Assembly: GCA_018241425.1 (NCBI GenBank)
Contig: JAFEDU010000002.1
Coordinates: 992,001-1,056,000 of the forward strand
From: Pseudomonadota bacterium
GTDB lineage: Bacteria > Pseudomonadota > Gammaproteobacteria > Steroidobacterales > Steroidobacteraceae
DNA length: 64,000 nucleotides
Direction: 5' to 3'
Of the stretch, positions 58,272 to 64,000 are shown piece by piece. Made by a program: the position numbers and the translations under genes. Positions within the stretch are counted from its first letter, which is position 1. Every line of letters starts with the position of its first letter. The notes under the pieces were generated by a model. That model saw only the letters and a program-made list of their open reading frames with translations. It ran no database searches and was not told the DNA's origin.

Positions 58272-59548
58272 AGCGAACGCGGCGCGCCCGCGCGCTCCTG
58301 GCGGCTCTCGCCGTACTGCCGTGCCTCGCGGCCCGGGCCGGCGAGTTCGACCCCGGGGACTACCTGAGCGGCGACTGGGGTGGGGCGCGCGCCGCGCTGC
58401 ACGAGCGCGGCATCGACCTGCAGCTCAACTATTTCTCGGAGCCGGCCTATAACCCGGCCGGCGGAGACCGGCGCCTGGTGCGCTACGCAGACCAGATCAG
58501 CGCCGGCGCCACGCTCGACCTGGATCGCCTGCTGCACTGGCCGCACGCGATCGTGCGCGTCATCCTCACCGACCGAAACGGCGACAGCCTCTCGAGCGAC
58601 GCCAACCTCGGGGTGCTGAACGAGGTCCAGGAGGTCTACGGGCGCGGCAACATCCTGCGCATCACCGAGCTGTCCTACGAGCAGGCACTCGCCGACGGCC
58701 GCATCGACGTCAAGCTCGGGCGGCTGGGAGTCGGCGGGAGTTTCTTCAACTGGTCGTGCGAGTTCATGAACCTCAGCTTCTGCGGCGAGCTGCCCGGCAA
58801 CATCGTGGGCACCTGGTACAACTGGCCGGTAAGCCAGTGGGGCCTGCGGCTGCGGGTGCGGTTGGGGGAGGACTTGCGATTCGAGGCGGGCGCCTACCAG
58901 GTGAACCCGCGCAACCTCGAGAACCGCTATGGAACGAGCCTGACCTTCTCCGGCGGCATCGGCTGGATGCTGCCGCTGGAGGTGGACTGGTCGCCCGCCT
59001 TCGGCGATGCGCACCTGCCCGGGACCTACCGCCTCGGCGGCTGGTACGACACGTCCCGTCAGCCGGACGTGTACCTGGCCGACAACGGGCAGCCGCAGGT
59101 CCTCAATCCCACGCTCCCGCCGCTGTCGCGCGATGGGGAGAGCGGCCTGTACCTGAACGCACAGCAACAGCTGACGGGCGCGGGTCCCAACTCCCGGGGC
59201 CTGAGCGCGTTCTTCAACTGGGTGGAAGCCGACCGTGACACCGCCACGGTGCGCGAGCTGCTCAGCGTCGGTCTCTTCTATGACGGCCCGTTCGCGGCGC
59301 GCCCGCAGGACGTGCTCGGCATGGCCGCCGGGCGCACCCGCGTCAATCCGCGCATCGCCCAGGGACAGCGGCTCCTGGGCACGGTGCCGGTGCAGACCTG
59401 CGAGTATCCCTTCGAGATCTTCTACACCGTCAACCTGAGGCCCTGGCTTTCGATCGCACCGCTGGTGCAGTACGTCGGGCGCCCCGGTGGCAGCGGCAGC
59501 TACCCCGACGTCGTGATCGTCGGCGCGAACCTCGCCGTCACGTTCTAG
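58268..59548 (+). CDS. OprB-like carbohydrate-selective porin
   Basis: A 426-residue outer-membrane porin. A signal peptide (about 1-23, ending ARAGEFDPGDY) is followed by GDWGGARAALHERGIDLQLNY, the hallmark start of OprB proteins, then alternating beta-strands; the last residue is Phe (VIVGANLAVTF), as required for barrel insertion. GTG start overlapping the PQQ dehydrogenase stop, so the porin and dehydrogenase form one operon. It probably admits the substrate of that dehydrogenase into the periplasm, which suggests a sugar or polyol. Confidence 0.9.
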   Translation: MKRTRRARALLAALAVLPCLAARAGEFDPGDYLSGDWGGARAALHERGIDLQLNYFSEPAYNPAGGDRRLVRYADQISAGATLDLDRLLHWPHAIVRVILTDRNGDSLSSDANLGVLNEVQEVYGRGNILRITELSYEQALADGRIDVKLGRLGVGGSFFNWSCEFMNLSFCGELPGNIVGTWYNWPVSQWGLRLRVRLGEDLRFEAGAYQVNPRNLENRYGTSLTFSGGIGWMLPLEVDWSPAFGDAHLPGTYRLGGWYDTSRQPDVYLADNGQPQVLNPTLPPLSRDGESGLYLNAQQQLTGAGPNSRGLSAFFNWVEADRDTATVRELLSVGLFYDGPFAARPQDVLGMAAGRTRVNPRIAQGQRLLGTVPVQTCEYPFEIFYTVNLRPWLSIAPLVQYVGRPGGSGSYPDVVIVGANLAVTF

Positions 59549-60093
59549 TCGCAGTCCTCGGCGAACGCACGCCGCCCGCGCTCCACCGGCTGCTCCTCGA
59601 GGGCCACGTGCTCGTACAGCACGCGGCCGGTGCCCCCGCGCTCGCGCATGCGCCAGCCGCAGGCGATCTGCGCGGTGCCGCGGCTGGTCACGAACGGGCG
59701 CACGGTCGCGGACCCGAGCTCCAGCAGTGCCGGGGTGCCTCCCCAGAGGGTTTCGAGGAACAGCCCCGCGGCCGGGCGGCCGTGGGTCACGAGCAGGTCG
59801 CCCGGAGCGGGGATGCGCACGGCGAGGCTGGCAAGGTCCGCCTCGACCTCGTAGTCGATCTCGACCTCCGTGAGCACTTCATCCAGGCCCACCCGTTCGA
59901 AGCGGGCGGACCCGGCCGCGAAGCGAACGATCCCCTCGCTGATCTCTCCCCCCGCCGAGAGTGCATCCGCCCGCACGCCAAGGCGACCCGCGCCGTTGCG
60001 TGCCAGCACCAGCCGCCCGAGTTCGATCTGCATGAGGCGCACGTTGCGGAACGCGGGCCTGAGCGGGATCAGGGGTACCTTGGGTTCGAACAC
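59545..60093 (-). CDS. Hypothetical protein
   Basis: A 182-residue soluble protein with no signal peptide or membrane segment, rich in beta-strand patterns and charged residues. I recognise no family. One internal part (about 75-125, GDLLVTHGRPAAGLFLETLWGG) looks like a compact beta-domain. It is the last gene of a minus-strand group with DUF2950 and DUF3300 proteins (12 bases after the DUF2950 stop), so it may be linked to their envelope role. Its TAG stop shares a CTAG with the porin gene. Confidence 0.6.
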   Translation of the reverse strand: MFEPKVPLIPLRPAFRNVRLMQIELGRLVLARNGAGRLGVRADALSAGGEISEGIVRFAAGSARFERVGLDEVLTEVEIDYEVEADLASLAVRIPAPGDLLVTHGRPAAGLFLETLWGGTPALLELGSATVRPFVTSRGTAQIACGWRMRERGGTGRVLYEHVALEEQPVERGRRAFAEDCD

Positions 60094-60104
60094 GATGCCT
60101 GCGC

Positions 60105-61046
60105 CTACTTCAGCGCTTTCCAGGTGGGGTCCGGGTCGAAGCTCTGCATTGCGGCGGCCTGCGTCGCGGTGCCATCACCCAGGTCTTTCTGGTACACCGT
60201 GCCGCGGCGGCTCACCAGGAACGTCATGACGCCGCTCGCGCGGTACTCGACCGGATAGGCGAGGATCGCGAACCCTTCCGTCATCAGGCCGTCCTTGAGG
60301 TAGCTGCGGGCGCCTCCGTGCGCGTGTTCGCCCTGGCCGGTGAGCACGCGGAAGTAGTACCCGTGGAACGGCTGGCGCTTGTCCGTGTCGTAGCCCGCGC
60401 TCTCGGCATCGGCGACCAGGGGTCCCGCGGGGCTCGGCGCCTCACCGTCGGCCACCGGCCAGTAGAGCCCGTCCTGGGTGCCGGTCGTGCTCTTCAGGCG
60501 CTGCGCATAAGCGCCGCGCGGGTGCCCGTCGTGCGACTCCTTCGCATACTCCAGCTGCGCGGCGCGCAGTGCGCGGGCGACCTGGATCGCGGCAAGCTCG
60601 TTGGCACCGATGCGGCGGTAGAGCAGTTCCTGCGCGCCGGCCTCGGTATCGAAGTGCCACTCGGTGCCGGACTTGACCAGCGGGATCGGCAGCGGCCACT
60701 CGCTCTTGCCGACGAGCAGCGTGAGGGTGCCGGGCGCGGTGCGCTGCAGGCGGTGGTGCTCGTCGTAGAGCGCGTCGAACCGTGCGCGGTCGTTGCGGTC
60801 CTGCGTCTCGTCGCCGGAGTTGATGAGGCTTGCGGCCGCAGGCCCGAGGATCCGGTCCAGGGCCGCAGTGTCGTTTGACTTGTTGGCCTCGATCAGCGCC
60901 GTGAGCGCGGCCCGTGCACTGGGAAAGGTCTGCGGTGCCGCGTTGTCGGCGACCGCCACGCCACCCAGGGAGAGGCCCGCGAGCATCGTGAGCACCCATT
61001 GCCACGCACCGGATGAGCGGGCAGAAGCAGCGGAGCGGTGAGTCAT
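60105..61046 (-). CDS. DUF2950 family protein, exported
   Basis: A 313-residue protein with a signal peptide (about 1-33, WVLTMLAGLSLGGVAVADN) and the DUF2950 pattern in the mature part: ALIEANKSNDTAALDRILGP, WPLPIPLVKSGTEWHFDTEAG, GYYFRVLTGQG and FAILAYPVEYRASGVMTFLV. The family has no established function; it is usually encoded next to DUF3300, as here, with an ATGA overlap. A joint role in the cell envelope is inferred from this constant pairing. Confidence 0.88.
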   Translation of the reverse strand: MTHRSAASARSSGAWQWVLTMLAGLSLGGVAVADNAAPQTFPSARAALTALIEANKSNDTAALDRILGPAAASLINSGDETQDRNDRARFDALYDEHHRLQRTAPGTLTLLVGKSEWPLPIPLVKSGTEWHFDTEAGAQELLYRRIGANELAAIQVARALRAAQLEYAKESHDGHPRGAYAQRLKSTTGTQDGLYWPVADGEAPSPAGPLVADAESAGYDTDKRQPFHGYYFRVLTGQGEHAHGGARSYLKDGLMTEGFAILAYPVEYRASGVMTFLVSRRGTVYQKDLGDGTATQAAAMQSFDPDPTWKALK

Positions 61047-62497
61047 CGGCGCGATCCTCCCTGGCGCTGCGCGGGCGGCGGTGAGCCCATGCTCGCGCGG
61101 CCGCGGCTCGCGGCCGCGCGGTCACCCCCGGCATTGTGGTTGCCACCGAAGGCGCTCGGCCGTGCGCCGGCATTCACCGGCGCGGGTGCCGGGTTGCGTG
61201 CGGGATACCCGGAGTAGTTGCTCGGCGGCCGCGGGGCCGGACGGGTCGCCGCCGGCGGTGCCGGTCGCGGTGCGGCCAGGCCCGGCTGGGGCTGCGGCCG
61301 TGTCGGACGCGTGCCGGGCGTTGGTGCGGGCCGCGTCCCCGGACCGCCCGGCGTGCCGGTCGGTGGCGGGCGCGTCGACGGTGGCTGCGGTGCCGGGGCC
61401 GGGCGCGTGACCGGAGGACGGCCGCCATCCGGCGGGGGCCGCGTTCCCGGATTTCCGCCCCCGGGCGGCCGAGTGCCTGGACCGCCGCTGCCCGGCGGTG
61501 GGGGCCGTGTCCCTGGGCCGCCATTTCCCGGCGGCGGTGGGCGAGTGCCGGATCCGCCGCCGCCCGGCGGTGGTGGCCGCGTGTTGCCTGGCGGCGGCCG
61601 GTTGTTACCCGGCGGGCGCCCCCCCGGGGGTGGCCGTCCTCCCGGAGGCGGGCGGTAGTAGGGTCGATCCCGCCAGTTGCTCGGCGGCCGAGCGTAGATC
61701 GGGCGACCGTAGACCGGCGGACGGTAGTGGTAATAGGGCCGCGGGGGCCGGTAGCGGTTGTTCACGACCCAGAAATTGTTGTGAACGATGACGGTCCGGC
61801 GACCCCAGTTCCAGCCCCAGCCACCCCAGTAGTAGGGGTGGCGGTTGTCGAAGATCCATGCGCCGAGTGCGATGCCGACGCCGAAGGTGATCACTGAGGC
61901 CGCCACGACGGCGCCCGGATCCGGGGCGACGTACACGACCTGCGGGTTGTAGACCGGTACGTACACGACCTCGGGGTTGGCCGGCGCGATGGTCACGGCC
62001 TGCACGCCGCCCTGGTCCTGCACCGCGACGCTCTGGTACTGGTTGGTCTCGAGGTTGCCGGCGGCATAGGCCTGCTGCCGCAGCCGCTGGATGGAATCCA
62101 TCACCGTGCCCTGATTGGCGCTGAACGCGCGGCCGATGGCGGCGTAGCTGTCGATGTTCTGCGCCATCGAGTCCAGCACCTGGGCGAAGTTGACCAGGGC
62201 CACGAATGCCGGGTCGAAGCCCTGCGCCGTCGCCGCATCGGCGCGCGCCTGACCGGTGATCGTCAGGTTCTGCTGCAGCCACTGGTCGGCATCGAGGATC
62301 TGCTGCGGATCGGTCGAGGCGGCGCAGATCTGGGCCACGAGCTGGTCGGGATAGAGCGCGATCGGCGCCAGCAGCTCGTCGAGCTGGTCGGGGCTCGGTA
62401 CGTCGGACTGCGCCACCGCGGTGGCGCTCGAGAGCACCGACCCGAGCCACCACAGGATGCTCGCCAGGAGACCTAGGAACTTCGGTACGCGGCGCAT
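61043..62497 (-). CDS. DUF3300 family protein with long Pro/Gly-rich tail
   Basis: A 484-residue exported protein. A signal peptide (about 1-29) is followed by the DUF3300 domain (about 33-225): DELLAPIALYPDQLVAQICAAS, DADQWLQQN, PEVVYVPVYNPQVVYV and a glycine-rich membrane-like stretch. The tail (about 250-484) is low-complexity, with repeats of the type GTRPPPPGxGGP, highly positively charged and unstructured. Such tails are often found in cell-wall or surface-associated proteins. It overlaps the DUF2950 gene by ATGA. The function is unknown. Confidence 0.88.
   Translation of the reverse strand: MRRVPKFLGLLASILWWLGSVLSSATAVAQSDVPSPDQLDELLAPIALYPDQLVAQICAASTDPQQILDADQWLQQNLTITGQARADAATAQGFDPAFVALVNFAQVLDSMAQNIDSYAAIGRAFSANQGTVMDSIQRLRQQAYAAGNLETNQYQSVAVQDQGGVQAVTIAPANPEVVYVPVYNPQVVYVAPDPGAVVAASVITFGVGIALGAWIFDNRHPYYWGGWGWNWGRRTVIVHNNFWVVNNRYRPPRPYYHYRPPVYGRPIYARPPSNWRDRPYYRPPPGGRPPPGGRPPGNNRPPPGNTRPPPPGGGGSGTRPPPPGNGGPGTRPPPPGSGGPGTRPPGGGNPGTRPPPDGGRPPVTRPAPAPQPPSTRPPPTGTPGGPGTRPAPTPGTRPTRPQPQPGLAAPRPAPPAATRPAPRPPSNYSGYPARNPAPAPVNAGARPSAFGGNHNAGGDRAAASRGRASMGSPPPAQRQGGSRR
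61210..61660 (-). repeat. Low-complexity Pro/Gly repeat tract inside the DUF3300 gene
   Basis: The coding strand repeats units that translate as GTRPPPPGNGGP, GTRPPPPGSGGP and related shorter forms, and PPGGRPPPGGRPP earlier. The tract is GC-rich and internally repetitive, so it is prone to slippage; its exact copy number could differ between relatives. Confidence 0.7.
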
Positions 62498-62604
62498 GGG
62501 GTGTGTGCTTCCTGCGGCAGACGCCGCCGGCAGATCACCGGGCGGGAGGTCGTTGCGGAAAATGTAACCGATGCGGGGAAGCGGGCGCCACAGGGCCTGC
62601 CCGT

Positions 62605-62668
62605 GCTAAGCGGCTTGAACGTGGGCGACGCGGCTTGACCGGTGCCCGCGGCTTGTCCCACGCTTAGC
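62605..62668. promoter_or_regulatory. Three GCGGCTTG iterons inside a GCTAAGCG inverted repeat
   Basis: Upstream of the PQQ dehydrogenase start at 62701 are three direct copies of GCGGCTTG (62610-62617, 62630-62637, 62648-62655), spaced 20 and 18 bases, about two helical turns apart. They are flanked by GCTAAGCG (62605-62612) and its exact complement CGCTTAGC (62661-62668). The array fills most of the gap to the gene and resembles a regulator binding array. Confidence 0.5.
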
Positions 62669-62700
62669 CGACACCTCAAGGCCTGAAGGACATCACCCCT

Positions 62701-64000
62701 ATGCGGCGCGCGCCGGCAGTACTCCTTACCGTGTTGACCACCGCGGCCACCGCCGCGCTCGCCGCACCCCCGTCCGAGGACGGGCAGTGGCTGATGCCGG
62801 GCCGCGACTACGCCGGGACGCGCTTCTCGCCCCTCACGCAGATCACCTCGACCAACGCGCACACCCTGCACCCGGTGTGGACCTTTTCCACCGGCGTGCT
62901 CGCCGGCCACGAGGGTCAGCCGCTGGTGGTCGGGGACACGATGTACGTCATCACGCCGTGGCCGAACGTGCTGTATGCGTTCGACCTGACGAAGGAGGGC
63001 TACCCGCTGCGCTGGAAGTACCGCCCCGACGTCAGCCCGAATGCGATCGGCGTGTCCTGCTGCGATACCGTGAACCGCGGTGCCTCCTACGCCGACGGCA
63101 AGATCATCTACAACCTGCTCGACGGCCACACCGTGGCGGTCGATGCCAAGACCGGCCACGAGGTGTGGAAGACCCAGATCGCGGACGTCGGCAGCGGTGA
63201 GACGGTGACGATGGCGCCCCTGGTCGTGAAGGACCGCGTGATCGTCGGGGCCTCCGGCGGAGAGTTCGGGATCTACGGCTGGACCAAGGGCCTGGACCTG
63301 AAGACCGGCAGCATCGTGTGGACCGGGCATAACATCGGGCCGGATGCGCAGATGCTCGTGAACCCCGGGACGTTCAAGCCCCCGTACGACAGCGGCGCAG
63401 ACCTCGGGGCCCGCTCCTGGCCCGGCGATGCGTGGAAGACCGGCGGCGCCCCGGTGTGGGGATGGCTGTCCTACGACCCGGACCTCGACCTCGTCTACTA
63501 CGGCACCGGCAACGCCGGTCCCTACAACGCCGAGCAGCGGCCCGGGGACAACAAGTGGACCTCGAGCGTGCTCGCGCGCCACCCGGAGGACGGCTCGCTC
63601 GCGTGGGCCTACCAGTTCACCCCGCACGACGGCTGGGACTACGACGCCACCGGCGCGATGGTGCTCGCCGACCTCAACGTCAACGGCAAGCCGGTGAAGG
63701 CGCTGGTGCACTTCGACAAGAACGGCTTCGCCTATACGCTCGACCGGGCGACCGGCCAGGTGATCCTGGCGCAGCCGTTCGTGAAGGTGAACTGGGCGAG
63801 CGGGGTGGACCTCAAGACCGGGCGCCCGGTGTTCGACCCCGCGAAGCAGACCGGCGCCACCAAGGGGACGGTCAAGGACATCTGCCCGTGCCTCGAGGGC
63901 GGGGTGAGCCCCGCCTCGCCCCCGGCCTACTCGCCGCGCACGCACCTCTTCTACAGCTCTACCAACAACCTGTGCATGGACTACACCTCCACGCGTGCGA
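62701..64000 (+). CDS. PQQ-dependent alcohol dehydrogenase, D-x-D (lanthanide-type), 3' end cut
   Basis: Visible are 433 residues; the gene runs past the window. A signal peptide (about 1-22) precedes the propeller, which begins GQWLMPGRDYAGTRFSPLTQI. The adjacent Cys120-Cys121 pair (GVSCCD) is the vicinal disulfide of methanol/ethanol dehydrogenases. The active-site stretch HDGWDYDATG has Asp313 and, two residues on, Asp315; this D-x-D is characteristic of lanthanide-using enzymes (XoxF, ExaF, PedH), where calcium enzymes have Ala or Ser. It should oxidise a primary alcohol in the periplasm. The metal preference is predicted from the motif only. Confidence 0.88.
   Translation, partial: MRRAPAVLLTVLTTAATAALAAPPSEDGQWLMPGRDYAGTRFSPLTQITSTNAHTLHPVWTFSTGVLAGHEGQPLVVGDTMYVITPWPNVLYAFDLTKEGYPLRWKYRPDVSPNAIGVSCCDTVNRGASYADGKIIYNLLDGHTVAVDAKTGHEVWKTQIADVGSGETVTMAPLVVKDRVIVGASGGEFGIYGWTKGLDLKTGSIVWTGHNIGPDAQMLVNPGTFKPPYDSGADLGARSWPGDAWKTGGAPVWGWLSYDPDLDLVYYGTGNAGPYNAEQRPGDNKWTSSVLARHPEDGSLAWAYQFTPHDGWDYDATGAMVLADLNVNGKPVKALVHFDKNGFAYTLDRATGQVILAQPFVKVNWASGVDLKTGRPVFDPAKQTGATKGTVKDICPCLEGGVSPASPPAYSPRTHLFYSSTNNLCMDYTSTRA

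Noticed and set aside
61136..61897. Gly/Arg-rich frames on the plus strand across the DUF3300 gene
   Set aside because: They mirror the Pro/Gly repeat tract of the real gene and have no start context or domain.
1..64000. Mobile island or horizontally acquired cluster
   Set aside because: No transposase, integrase, tRNA or flanking repeats were seen and base composition is uniform except at promoters.

Overview
The window is about 64 kb of uniformly high-GC chromosomal DNA holding 63 protein genes. They are tightly packed, with many GTGA, ATGA or TGATG start/stop overlaps, and no gap exceeds about 220 bases. I saw no tRNA, rRNA, insertion sequence, phage gene, integrase or CRISPR array. Gram-negative traits (an OprB-like porin, periplasmic PQQ enzymes, a lipoprotein peptidase) combined with aerobic steroid catabolism suggest a proteobacterium, perhaps a gammaproteobacterium of the Steroidobacter/Nevskia type. 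That taxonomic guess is inference.

Region 1 (1-14.4 kb) is an isoprenoid or branched acyl-CoA module that resembles the atu (acyclic terpene utilisation) system. It has a CoA-transferase, a DUF35/thiolase pair, an acyl-CoA ligase, two acyl-CoA dehydrogenases, an SDR, AtuA, a TetR regulator, a biotin-dependent carboxylase split into biotin carboxylase, biotin carrier and carboxyltransferase genes, and an enoyl-CoA hydratase. A pair of near-identical inverted operators lies between the two divergent arms. Region 2 (14.5-31.5 kb) is oxidative: an unusual double crotonase, an aldehyde dehydrogenase, a cytochrome P450 with its own TetR gene, an alpha/beta hydrolase, a rearranged CaiB/BaiF protein, a ketosteroid-dehydrogenase-like flavoprotein, SDRs, a sulfotransferase, a LuxR-type regulator and a second DUF35/thiolase pair.

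Region 3 (31.6-48.7 kb) is recognisably the 9,10-seco steroid pathway. HsaA and HsaB-like hydroxylase components, the HsaD C-C hydrolase, the HsaE-HsaG-HsaF dienoate pathway and FadD3 (HIP-CoA ligase) are present, with SDRs, an OYE, an LLM flavoenzyme and a two-subunit acyl-CoA dehydrogenase. The ring-cleaving dioxygenase HsaC is not in the window. Regions 1-3 together suggest an organism that degrades steroids, possibly including sterols with branched isoprenoid side chains: ligase, dehydrogenases, carboxylase, hydratase and thiolase/DUF35 aldolases for the side chain, and Hsa enzymes plus FadD3 for the rings.

Region 4 (48.7-64 kb) is different. It has an Lrp-regulated arginase/ornithine cyclodeaminase pair, an Asp/Glu racemase-like gene, a lipoprotein prolyl oligopeptidase, a GST, a cytochrome c-PQQ dehydrogenase followed by a porin, DUF2950 and DUF3300 envelope proteins, and a truncated PQQ alcohol dehydrogenase with the D-x-D signature of lanthanide enzymes.
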